A stretch of 64,000 nucleotides of DNA from Absidia repens (Eukaryota; Mucoromycota; Mucoromycetes; Mucorales; Cunninghamellaceae), in contig MCGE01000018.1 in NCBI GenBank assembly GCA_002105175.1, positions 558,001 to 622,000 on the forward strand, given 5' to 3'. Position 1 is the first letter of the stretch; each line of letters opens with the position of its first letter. The position numbers and the translations under genes were made by a program. Shown here piece by piece: positions 1 to 8,689 of the stretch. The notes under the pieces were generated by a model. It did no database searches, was not told the DNA's origin, and worked only from the letters and a program-made list of their open reading frames with translations.

Positions 1-279
1 TCACTTCCCCTTTGCTTAACCTATATAGTATAGTTTATATATTTCTTTAATAACCTTTAGTCCTATTTGTTCCCCAATTTAAATAACGATAAAGTAGAAA
101 TAGTATAAATATCTATATATTTTATTCTGCAATAAACAATAACTGATTTTCTACATTCTAAATCTATTGCCAACTATCTCTAATACTTTACTAAACTAAA
201 CTAAGCTAAAGTATTCAACCTATTCCTCTTTTGGCAAGTAATCCCTGACCCAGACATTTATACAACCTCCAATCTGACA
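1..279 (+). repeat. 5' LTR (first 7 bases outside the window)
   Basis: Matches 5195-5473 base for base as read. It ends in CTGACA. It is AT-rich and contains an AATAAA (near 131) that could serve in RNA 3' end formation. It should carry the element's promoter, but no TATA box is certain. Confidence 0.95.
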
Positions 280-281
280 AC

Positions 282-288
282 TGGTAGC
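282..288 (+). promoter_or_regulatory. Primer-binding site (probable initiator tRNA-Met)
   Basis: TGGTAGC starts two bases after the 5' LTR. TGG pairs with the CCA end of a tRNA. The first seven bases equal the start of the site used by yeast Ty elements that prime from initiator tRNA-Met, but the match stops after seven bases. A short or split primer site, as in Ty3, is an inference. Confidence 0.6.
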
Positions 289-294
289 TTAATT

Positions 295-1119
295 ATGGAC
301 ACCCAAACAAACATGGATACTATTGCTGCTGCTTTGGCTTTGTTGCTCCAAAAAGAACAAAGTCGTCAAGACCCTGGTGTGGATATAAAGGCGCCCATGC
401 CTGGCAAGTTCCTTGGGGTGCGAGATCCTATGGTGGTTGAAAATTGGATAGGGGATGTGGATCAGTACTTCGAATTCACTCGCTTACCTGAAGAAAGAAG
501 ATTTGGTTTTGCCCTTATGCTGTTGGATGACAAGGCTAAGGTTTGGTGGAGACGATACGCCAATAACCGAGATGCGCCCAAGGATTGGATGGCCTTGAAG
601 AAAGCCATCAAGGACTACTTTGTACCTGGTAGTTCCTACACCAATGCCCGTGGTCGACTCGCTAACCTCCGACAATCTGGTTCCGTGCAGCAATTCATCG
701 AAGACTTCCAGGAATTGCGTATGATCATTGGTGATGTGTCGGAAGCCGAAGCAATGGACCGTTTCATTCGTGGACTTCATCTGGGAATCCAAGAGCACGT
801 TCGTGTAAATGCCCCTGAAACTACCGACCGTGCAATGGAATTGGCTTTGACTTTCGAGGATGCTCGGAGTACAACACAGGTGCCCAGACAGGTGTGGAAG
901 CAAGCCAAATATTCTGGTGCCAAGCCTATGGATTTGGATGTAGCAGATGTGCAACGTGGTGGAAGAAGTGGTGGTAACAAGAACTTCGGACGAAATGGCA
1001 AGCCCAAAGGTTCCAAGGTATCCAAGTGTTTTGCGTGTGAAGAAACTGGCCACTACATGAAGGACTGCCCACTTTTAAAGCAAGCCAAGGCTTTAAAAGG
1101 GCAAGCGCGGTCAGCTTAA
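295..1119 (+). CDS. gag: Gag polyprotein of the Ty3-like element
   Basis: A 274-residue structural protein expected to form the virus-like particle and bind element RNA. Residues of roughly 35-190 resemble the retrotransposon Gag (capsid) domain, with the typical WW..Y and PGS patterns. A CCHC zinc knuckle, CFACEETGHYMKDC (C-X2-C-X4-H-X4-C), lies near the C-terminus, preceded by a basic glycine-rich stretch that suits RNA binding. The start is the first ATG after the primer-binding site. The last 79 bases overlap the open pol frame, which lies one base back (-1), so Pol is probably made by frameshifting in the final codons. The frame is intact with no internal stop. Confidence 0.93.
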   Translation: MDTQTNMDTIAAALALLLQKEQSRQDPGVDIKAPMPGKFLGVRDPMVVENWIGDVDQYFEFTRLPEERRFGFALMLLDDKAKVWWRRYANNRDAPKDWMALKKAIKDYFVPGSSYTNARGRLANLRQSGSVQQFIEDFQELRMIIGDVSEAEAMDRFIRGLHLGIQEHVRVNAPETTDRAMELALTFEDARSTTQVPRQVWKQAKYSGAKPMDLDVADVQRGGRSGGNKNFGRNGKPKGSKVSKCFACEETGHYMKDCPLLKQAKALKGQARSA

Positions 1120-1153
1120 GGGGGGCTGATTCGTGCAAACAAGATACTACCCC
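1074..1153 (+). promoter_or_regulatory. Programmed -1 ribosomal frameshift signal between gag and pol
   Basis: Two heptamers of the X XXY YYZ type lie in the correct gag phase inside the overlap: T TTA AAG (1074-1080) and T TTA AAA (1092-1098). Ten bases after the second, 1109-1115 can pair with 1125-1131 (five Watson-Crick and two G-T pairs). The loop holds five G (1120-1124), which could pair with the C run at 1150-1153 to make an H-type pseudoknot. The -1 frame is open from 1041 to the pol stop, so slippage at either site yields Gag-Pol. The heptamers and frames are seen directly; the pseudoknot is a hand prediction. Confidence 0.8.
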
Positions 1154-4100
1154 TCTGGTGATTGATGAATCCAAGGCCGGGAAGAAGCAGGGTGGATCGC
1201 ACAAACAAGATGACAAGTCTTCTTCCCCCTCTAGGACTGGTTGGCAGCAAGCATTCGCAATGGATGGCGACCGATGGCAACAAGAGAAGGACCACCTAGA
1301 GGAATTGAATGTTGCTGGCGGTGATTCGGGTCTGCCGATATACAAGGGATTTGTGAACGATGAATCAATGAAGGTGATTATCGATAGTGGTGCCTCGGCG
1401 AACTATGTGTCAAGACGAATGGCCAAGAAGTTGCCGCAATACAAGTTGGACCAACCCCTTCCGGTGAAGACCGCTGCCAAGAAAACCACGATGGTGGATA
1501 CTGTGGTGCAAGTGCCGATATCATTCGATAAGGATGGTGACGCAACCGTGGTGGAAGCGCTGGTGTTCCCCACACATTTTGATCTGATTCTAGGTATGGA
1601 TTGGTTGGAGCAAGTAAATCCCAAGGTAGACTGGAAGACCAAGCAATGGATCATAACCACAGATAAGGGTGCGATGGTGATCACGCCCGAAGAACGCAAA
1701 TCGACAGCTGACTTGAATTTCTTGTGTGGACCAAGACATGTGGTGAAATCATTGAAGAAACACGATCAAGTAGCATACCTAACAGTCATGGATAATGGTG
1801 ATGCTCGTGTGGTGCCTAGCAAGTGGACCAAGGGATATGAAGACCTTTTCGCTGATGATTTACCAGGACTGCCGCCTACCCGTGAAGTGGAACATGTAAT
1901 CGAGACTGGTGATGCCAAGCCGGTGAATCGTAATCCATTCAAGATGAGTCCAAAGGAATTGACTGAATTGAATTCGCAAATCAAGGTGCTGTTGGACAAG
2001 AAGTTGATCGAACCAAGTCACTCGCCGTGGGGTGCCCCGGTGTTGTTTGTACGCAAGAAGGATGGGACTATGCGAATGTGTATTGACTATCGTGCCGTAA
2101 ACAAATTGACTGTACGTAATCGATATCCATTGCCGCGCATTGATGAATGTTTGGAACAATTGGCTGGTGCAAAGGTGTTTACGTCGTTGGATCTGAAGAG
2201 CGGTTATCATCAAGTCCGTTTGCGTGAAGAAGACAAGCCTAAAACTGCATTCAATTCAAGATATGGTCAGTATCAATTCAAAGTGTTACCATTTGGATTG
2301 ACTAATGCGCCACCTACCTTTCAAGCCATGATGAATCGAATTTTGGGTGACTTCCTGGACAAATTCGTGATGGTGTACTTGGACGATATCCTGATTTACA
2401 GCAAGAATGAAGAAGACCACAAACGCCATGTGAAGTTGGTATTGGACAAGTTGCGGGAAAATCAACTATTCCTAAACAAAGACAAGTGTGAATTCGGTGT
2501 GCAAGAATTGATCTTTGTTGGCTATCGCATTACTCAAGAAGGTATCTTACCTGACAAGTCCAAGGTTCAAGCTGTGAAGAATTGGCCAGCGCCCACCAAT
2601 GTGCAAGAAGTTCGACAATTTTTGGGAACGACATCATACTACCGAAGATTCATCAAGGACTATGCCCATGTTGCTGCGCCAATGACTGACTTAACACAAG
2701 GTACTGGATCAAAGAAGCGTCAAATTGATTGGACCAAGCCCTGCGAAGATGCATTTGTTGCGTTGAAGGATGCTTTGGTGAATGCTCCGTTGTTGATTCC
2801 GCCTGTTTTGGATAAGCCGTACAAGGTGTATACTGATGCCTCGGATTTTGCTTGTGGTGCTGTGTTGTGTCAAGATGATGATCAAGGTGTGGAACATCCA
2901 ATTGCATTTGAATCCAAGAAGTTTACTGCAGCCGAGAAGAACTACCCCGCACAAGAAAGGGAATTGTACGCTATTTTGCATGCCCTGCGGACTTGGAGGT
3001 GTTTCCTGGATGGTGCCAAATATGTTGTGTATTCCGATCATCTACCGTTGAAGTATCTACGTAGTCAAAAGACACCTACTGCCAGACTGACAAGATGGAT
3101 CAATGAATTGGAACTGTACGACCCCGATATACAGTATAAACCTGGCAAGGAACAAGTGGTACCCGATGCATTGTCAAGAATTGTCCATCCAGAAGAAGAA
3201 GACGCTGTGCAAGACCTACAGAAAACAAAGATTCCTGAATACCTGTATACATTGGATATGGTGCCGCCTGTGGTGCATACAAGCGACTGGCCGTTGTATT
3301 ACCTTTATGATAAGCAAGCTGTACCACCGGTAACGTTGACAAGGTTGGACGAAGAGCAAGATTCGTTTGTTGTGCGCAATCCTGACATATTCAAGTTGGT
3401 GGATGGTCAAGAACTTCGTTTTGTGCCGTACGTAAGACGTGCTGATCTGTTGGCAAGATATCATCATATGGCTGGTCATTCAAGTCTTGGTACGATGTTA
3501 CATTTGTTGGAATCCCGTTTTTGGTGGCCGGACCTACGAAAAGATGTGAAGAATTGGTTAACACTATGTCAAGAATGCCAATTGGCTGGTCGACCTCAAC
3601 GTGGTATACACAAGGCACCGATGCATAATCTGACTGTACCTGATCCCTTTGCAAGATGGCACTTGGATTTCATTGGACAATTACCAACAACAAGACAAGG
3701 CAACCAATGGATTTTGATGGCTGTGGACTATACAACAAATTGGCCGATCGCTCGTGCTGTTCCGCATGCTACCGCTGCTGCTGTTGCTGATTTCGTGTAT
3801 GAAGAAATCGTAATGCGTTTTGGCTGCCCAAAGGAAATCGTTTCGGATCGTGGTCAACAATTCCAATCGCAAGTTTTGGCAAGATACGTGAAGCGAATCA
3901 AGACGAACCATCGTTTCACATCTGCATACCATCCAAGAACTAATGGGAAGGTGGAGCGGTTGAATGGTACTATCAAGTCGATGCTGATCAAGTATATCCG
4001 TGGTAAAATACATGACTGGGACCAATATGTGAATTCTGCGTTGTGGGCTCTACGAATACGAAAACATTCAACCACTGGTTATAGTCCGTTCTTTCTGGTA

Positions 4101-5177
4101 TATGGTCGTGAACCTGTCTTACCTGGTGATGAAGTGCGTCCATACATTGTTGGTATTCAAGATGACGATATGGTCGCAAGGCGTACTGCTGAAGAATTGG
4201 AAGCCTTAGGTCAAGCCCGTGGTGCTGCAATTGCAAGGATGAAGTCACAAGCAGACAAGGACAAGCAACGTTGGGATGCTGTAACAAATCATGTGTCGTT
4301 TAACCCTGGTGAATTGGTGTTGCTTCGCGTTGAGCAGAAGTATGGACTGGAGATGAATTGGGAAGGCCCGTACAGCATATTCAAGAAGAATCCTGAAACC
4401 GACGTCTACTGGTTGGAAACCCTTGGTGGTGAAGTAAAGAACGACTGGGTGCACGTCGATCGCTTGAAGAAGGCTGCTACTTTGAATGAATTGTTGGAAA
4501 CTCGTCCGTGGGCTGATGTATCAAAATCGCGTGCCCAATGGCCTGCTGGTGCTCTCCGTGACCCTACTATTGTGGAAAAAGAAATAGTTAATTCACCAAT
4601 GGACTCACAGAAAGCTATTATGGACTTACCCATAGCCAATGCTATGCCTGGTGATGGTGAACACGAAGAAAATGTTGATCAAGGTGAAGAAATTTCGTGG
4701 CAAGTAGAAGAAAGAAAAATAAAAAAAATAAATCAAGGCCCCATGAATTTTGATGACGAAATTGAAATGCCGCCTGCCCTAAATGACTGCCACCCAAATT
4801 CTATGCTGCATACCAAGGATCAAATTTCCGAAATGGAACCTGCTGCCTCTGCGAAAAAAATGTTTGATGTTGACATGGACCCATCTCGCCGATTGCAAGC
4901 CCAATTGGAAGAACCCATAGACAGCCCCATTGAAGATGTGTTTACTGTCCCTATGGAAGAAGAAACAAGACCAAGCTCGCCAACTTTGGAGTCCGACCAT
5001 TCGCAAGATGAAGATGTCCGTGGGCGGACATCAGGCAAGAAGGGGGGTATTGTCGGCTTCGCAGGTGAAACTGCCCTGGACAGCCGTGGCGTTCCATTGG
5101 TGGTTTCGGCTGGAACCAAACGCCGGATCAAGAGACACTCTTCGTTGGTTCCCAAATGGCAACGACAACACCAATGA
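1098..5177 (+). CDS. pol: Pol polyprotein (protease, reverse transcriptase, RNase H, integrase)
   Basis: Read in the -1 frame relative to gag; there is no ATG near its beginning (the first in-frame start-like codon is GTG at 1158), which supports expression as a Gag-Pol fusion. Numbering from that codon, visible parts are: aspartic protease with DSGA near 76; reverse transcriptase with YLDD near 406; RNase H starting TDASDFACG near 558; integrase zinc finger H-H-C-C near 768-806 ending CQEC; integrase core D, D, E near 835, 890 and 931; and a GPY/F-type module near 1070-1110. About 190 further residues follow, acidic then basic at the end, with no recognisable chromodomain. No stop or frameshift interrupts it. 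Confidence 0.95.
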   Translation, partial: RASAVSLRGADSCKQDTTPLVIDESKAGKKQGGSHKQDDKSSSPSRTGWQQAFAMDGDRWQQEKDHLEELNVAGGDSGLPIYKGFVNDESMKVIIDSGASANYVSRRMAKKLPQYKLDQPLPVKTAAKKTTMVDTVVQVPISFDKDGDATVVEALVFPTHFDLILGMDWLEQVNPKVDWKTKQWIITTDKGAMVITPEERKSTADLNFLCGPRHVVKSLKKHDQVAYLTVMDNGDARVVPSKWTKGYEDLFADDLPGLPPTREVEHVIETGDAKPVNRNPFKMSPKELTELNSQIKVLLDKKLIEPSHSPWGAPVLFVRKKDGTMRMCIDYRAVNKLTVRNRYPLPRIDECLEQLAGAKVFTSLDLKSGYHQVRLREEDKPKTAFNSRYGQYQFKVLPFGLTNAPPTFQAMMNRILGDFLDKFVMVYLDDILIYSKNEEDHKRHVKLVLDKLRENQLFLNKDKCEFGVQELIFVGYRITQEGILPDKSKVQAVKNWPAPTNVQEVRQFLGTTSYYRRFIKDYAHVAAPMTDLTQGTGSKKRQIDWTKPCEDAFVALKDALVNAPLLIPPVLDKPYKVYTDASDFACGAVLCQDDDQGVEHPIAFESKKFTAAEKNYPAQERELYAILHALRTWRCFLDGAKYVVYSDHLPLKYLRSQKTPTARLTRWINELELYDPDIQYKPGKEQVVPDALSRIVHPEEEDAVQDLQKTKIPEYLYTLDMVPPVVHTSDWPLYYLYDKQAVPPVTLTRLDEEQDSFVVRNPDIFKLVDGQELRFVPYVRRADLLARYHHMAGHSSLGTMLHLLESRFWWPDLRKDVKNWLTLCQECQLAGRPQRGIHKAPMHNLTVPDPFARWHLDFIGQLPTTRQGNQWILMAVDYTTNWPIARAVPHATAAAVADFVYEEIVMRFGCPKEIVSDRGQQFQSQVLARYVKRIKTNHRFTSAYHPRTNGKVERLNGTIKSMLIKYIRGKIHDWDQYVNSALWALRIRKHSTTGYSPFFLVYGREPVLPGDEVRPYIVGIQDDDMVARRTAEELEALGQARGAAIARMKSQADKDKQRWDAVTNHVSFNPGELVLLRVEQKYGLEMNWEGPYSIFKKNPETDVYWLETLGGEVKNDWVHVDRLKKAATLNELLETRPWADVSKSRAQWPAGALRDPTIVEKEIVNSPMDSQKAIMDLPIANAMPGDGEHEENVDQGEEISWQVEERKIKKINQGPMNFDDEIEMPPALNDCHPNSMLHTKDQISEMEPAASAKKMFDVDMDPSRRLQAQLEEPIDSPIEDVFTVPMEEETRPSSPTLESDHSQDEDVRGRTSGKKGGIVGFAGETALDSRGVPLVVSAGTKRRIKRHSSLVPKWQRQHQ

Positions 5178-5187
5178 TAGGAATTTA

Positions 5188-5473
5188 TGTAGTTTCACTT
5201 CCCCTTTGCTTAACCTATATAGTATAGTTTATATATTTCTTTAATAACCTTTAGTCCTATTTGTTCCCCAATTTAAATAACGATAAAGTAGAAATAGTAT
5301 AAATATCTATATATTTTATTCTGCAATAAACAATAACTGATTTTCTACATTCTAAATCTATTGCCAACTATCTCTAATACTTTACTAAACTAAACTAAGC
5401 TAAAGTATTCAACCTATTCCTCTTTTGGCAAGTAATCCCTGACCCAGACATTTATACAACCTCCAATCTGACA
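5188..5473 (+). repeat. 3' LTR
   Basis: The complete 286-base LTR begins TGTAG and ends TGACA, 10 bases after the pol stop. It matches the 5' copy without a difference. The purine tract normally found just before a 3' LTR is weak here (GATAGGAA at 5177-5184). Confidence 0.95.
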
Positions 5474-5484
5474 AAAACATATCC

Positions 5485-5557
5485 GCCCTCTTGGCTCAGT
5501 TGGCAGAGCGTCTGCCTAGTAAGCAGAAGGTCATCAGTTCGATTCTGATAGCGGGCA
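5485..5557 (+). tRNA. tRNA-Thr (anticodon AGT)
   Basis: A complete cloverleaf can be drawn: acceptor 5485-5491 with 5550-5556, D stem GCTC/GAGC, anticodon stem TCTGC/GCAGA with loop CTAGTAA (anticodon 5518-5520), T stem ATCAG/CTGAT with loop TTCGATT, and discriminator A at 5557. No intron. The fifth acceptor pair is a T/C mismatch (5489/5552), which may weaken the tRNA or mark one non-essential gene copy. The Ty3-like element ends 11 bases upstream. Confidence 0.92.
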
Positions 5558-5562
5558 TATCC

Positions 5563-5567
5563 TTTTT
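5563..5567 (+). terminator. RNA polymerase III terminator of tRNA-Thr
   Basis: A run of five T begins six bases after the tRNA, the usual Pol III stop signal. Confidence 0.8.
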
Positions 5568-5580
5568 GCAAAATGATCTC

Positions 5581-6680
5581 TGTCACGGCTAATTTGGGTA
5601 AGAAGCTTGTAACAGAGTAGTGTTTTTGTAGGTTTTTATATTTTTTTGGGTTGAATAGGATGTCTTGAGTTATCCTTTAGTATAGCTTTTGCTTGTTTAG
5701 AGCTTGAAAATAAATTTGTTCCTTAGGCGGAATTTGAAATATCTTGTTCCTGATTTGAACAAAAATAGAATTGAGAGTAGTGAGCACCAGAACTTTTGTA
5801 GATAAAGTCCAACTGTAGAGAAAGTTTATAAAAAATAAACTTGGAAAAGTAAAATAAAATAAAAAAGAAAAGTATTGACCTTTGTTGGTTCAATAAAAAT
5901 ATAGTGTATAACACACAGTAAAAATAAAATAAAAAGGAGGACTTGTAGTCAAAAAATAAAAAAGGTTTCTATAATCCAATAGAAACAGTAGATAATTTGG
6001 TGGTATAATAACCTTTGTACTAAGTTTTATTTGTTAATTGAGAAAACTGATAAAAAACTAAAGAGAAAAGAAAAGAAAAGGATAATAATAAAAAGTTGCG
6101 ATATATATACTAAATAAAAGTTGATAAATATAAGGGTTCTGTTTTTGTGGTTTTTCGTCTATATATGAATTTTGTATTGTTTTTGTTTACATTGATGGCG
6201 GTATTTCATTTTTTATATTTATGGGGGACTACACATCTGTGAGGCCCCAGCTGATCAACTGGTTGACATTGAAAATGTCCGCAGCAATGAGGCTGGCGGT
6301 GTCGTTGATGATGTTGTTGATGTTGTTGATGTGTTGTTGTTGTTGATATTGTTGTCGGATTCGGACTCAGACCGATCCTCGACATCTCATTTATCCGATG
6401 CCACCACTTGTGGCTATAAGTTGGCAACTGAAAATTGTTTTGTAGGATTTATTTTTTATAGAGTGAACACCAGAACTTTTTAGGATTAAGTTCAACCGAT
6501 TGTAGCTTCAAAGGCTTAAAGATAATATAGGACTAGACTTGAAAGTCCAAGTGATAATGTATTATTTTCAAAGATGAAAATAATAAGGTAGATAAAGTAA
6601 GTAGTGACTTAGATCAAGTCCAAAAATTGGAATAACAAAAAGGATTCAGATCAGCTTTACATTATTTACCTAGTCTACCA
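5581..6680 (+). repeat. Dispersed LTR-like repeat block, copy 1
   Basis: Long stretches recur at 18992-20230, also just downstream of a tRNA gene. Two sub-units are related: 5581-6020 (start TGTCACGGCTAAT; matches 19020-19440) and 6430-6680 (matches 19855-20030). Both contain the core CACCAGAACTTTT (5785, 6468). The TGTTACG-like start and the CGTAACA-like end seen in copy 2 suggest decayed LTRs of another retroelement. Between them, 6227-6425 has an open plus-strand frame with acidic and SDSDSD-rich translation that may be a scrap of its coding region. No intact gene is present. Confidence 0.65.
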
Positions 6681-7624
6681 TTTTATATTATTATTTTTTT
6701 AGTTTTTTTTTTAGTTGTAGATAAGACAGAAAACAAAATAGTATTAATCGAAGATATTCCATTTTTGGAAATTGTGTACTAAAGGTGTAATACCAAATTA
6801 TTAATTTAATGATAGCTCAAGCTATACATTTCGTCCTTGATATACTAGAGAAGTCTATTTTGGAGAGATTAATTTTATATGGTGCAATTAAGCCAGAACG
6901 TAAAGCAATTCTTAATTATTGAAATGTATCATATTTAATTTCAAAACATTCTCATACTTGCAAAAAGTTGGTCTGCTAGTATCCGAAGACAAGTTATTGG
7001 GGTATGGTATTGCATCTTAAAAAGCGACCTCTTGGAGCTCAACTGGATTCAAGTTGGACTTCTTATTGTATGATATTACATGTACAGCACGGCCTAGATG
7101 TATACACATGACCGTTCAAGCAGAAATGTGGCCATCTTCAATAGTAAATCATCTAAGACTGCGGATAGGTCATTGATACTTTAGAGAAGAAATAAATTAA
7201 TCATAGTGGGTGAACTAGAAAGGAAATATTTGACACGAAATTCACAAAACAGTTACAAAAGCGACGTTGTTCACTAAAAGACGAATCAAATATTACTTAA
7301 TAAAAAGCATATTTTATTGAAAACATATTCATAGATCTTGAAGACGAGGGGTTCATTGTACTAAAGGGATTCAATGGAGGGATCTATTAGGAGAAGCATG
7401 ATCGGGGTAAGGCGAGAGCTAAATAATAGTCAACACTAAAAAGGATCCGTTGTAAAATGTGTGCTAATATAACGCACAGTACAAGTCCTAACAAAGATTA
7501 TAGGGACATCTTTTATCATAATGAACAACACTAATCAAAAGAAGGTGATGGAAAGTAAAAAAGGAATCTATTGCACATGCGAAAAACTAACGAAATCATT
7601 TTTCATCGAATAAAGTAAAAAGAG
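6681..7624. other. Gene-free AT-rich stretch
   Basis: No reading frame of note, tRNA or clear repeat unit was recognised. The sequence is stop-rich in all frames and probably contains worn repeat remains. Confidence 0.5.
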
Positions 7625-8650
7625 ACATATTTTATTTTGATATAGATACAAACTAATTTTAAACTAAGCTAATGAAGTCTTCAAAAAGCCAACTAATGGA
7701 TTATTCTAAATCCTAGATCCAAAATGAAAAGGTTTCCCCATGCATCTTGTAATCCCTGAGCTGAAACCCCTTCTAAACTAGTCCTGACACTAATCTAAGA
7801 TCACTATAACCTCAAAGAAGTTAAATGGTAAAGAAAAAAAAGGAAAGAAAGAAAGATGAAAAGAAAGAGAGTGGGATTTTTTTTTTTTGGACAATATATA
7901 GTTTATTGGGGGGTTTTAAAGAGCACATCGTAGAGTGGCGACAACTTAGTGAAATCAAATCAGTGTGGGAAAAAGTAAAAGTAAACTGAAATAATCTAAC
8001 AATAGTGGGGGGTACGGTAACTATATATCTAATACGAAGGGATGTGATAAATATGGGGAGGAGGACGGAGTTGGGAGAAGAGGGATGCGATAATAGGTGA
8101 TAGCAAGGAAGGCGTAAAAGGAATGTGGTGGATGACATAATACCAGTGATGGCGCTAGATAGTTTGGATGACGGATCCGGAGAGAAGCCAAAGAGTGGAG
8201 GATAGGTGGGGGATGGTGGAGAAATCTAGGGAAAAGAGGCCGGAAACTATAGTTGTTTGTGAAGGTGAAGTACCGGGGAGGAGGTGATCAAAAACTTGTT
8301 GCCACAGAGCCCATTTGATGGGACAAGTGACAAACAGATGCTGTAGATCTTCCGTAGCTTCAGCACAAAACCGGCAGAGGGACGTGGTGGTAGGTTGGAA
8401 ATGGGCAAGGGACTTTTGACAATAAAGTTTGCCCACTATAAGTCGATACCATAGTGTTCGAGCATATAGGTGCTGTGGTTGTTTCCAGAAGGCATGCCGC
8501 AAGCGGGGTGGGAGTGACGGAGGGGATTGTGTTCGGGGACAGGAGAGAAGTCGTTGGCGATGGGATGAGAAGGAAAAAATAAAAACCGGGAGTAAATAAA
8601 AAATCACGCGAGCGGGATTTGAAACACTTCCTCGAGGCGATTTTTTTTAA
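7625..8650 (-). repeat. SINE-like dispersed repeat, minus-strand copy, split by a LINE insertion
   Basis: Read on the minus strand it begins near 8650 with a box-B-like TTCAAATCC (8615-8623) followed by an AT-rich head. It resumes at 7876 with a CT-rich stretch and a tail matching plus-strand copies at 20560, 26930, 41600 and 42890 (shared words include AGGGATTACAAGATGCATGG). In the other copies head and CT-rich part are directly joined; here a LINE fragment with a poly(A) end sits between them. The box B suggests a tRNA-derived SINE head; this is inference because no convincing box A was found. Confidence 0.7.
7877..8590 (-). mobile_element. 5'-truncated LINE (non-LTR retrotransposon) fragment
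   Basis: The minus-strand frame 8607-8155 encodes the C-terminal zinc-binding region found at the end of LINE reverse transcriptases (zf-RVT): a run containing ARTLWYRLIVGKL, then C-X2-C-X9-H-X4-C spanning CRFCAEATEDLQHLFVTC. Downstream comes about 270 bases of 3' UTR, an AATAAA (complement at 7902-7907) and twelve A residues (7877-7888 on the complement), i.e. a genuine poly(A) end. The reverse transcriptase and endonuclease domains are missing, so the copy is dead on arrival. It is nested in the SINE-like repeat. The 5' border is approximate. Confidence 0.75.
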
Positions 8651-8689
8651 CGTCCCTTTTATTTTCACAACAGGGGGTATCATACGGCA

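Larger units (their letters stand above)
1..5473 (+). mobile_element. Ty3/gypsy LTR retrotransposon, nearly full length
   Basis: The element has two direct terminal repeats of 286 bases flanking gag and pol. The window cuts off only the first 7 bases of the 5' LTR. The LTR ends are TGT...ACA, as expected for LTR elements. The order protease, reverse transcriptase, RNase H, integrase places it in the Ty3/gypsy (Metaviridae) group. Both reading frames are intact and the two LTRs read identically over 279 bases, so the insertion is recent and possibly still mobile. It lies 11 bases upstream of a tRNA-Thr gene, the kind of site chosen by yeast Ty3. The target-site duplication cannot be checked because the left flank is outside the window. 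Confidence 0.97.

Noticed and set aside
484..5155. Many minus-strand frames opposite gag and pol
   Set aside because: They are shadows of the intact plus-strand retrotransposon genes and show no protein family.
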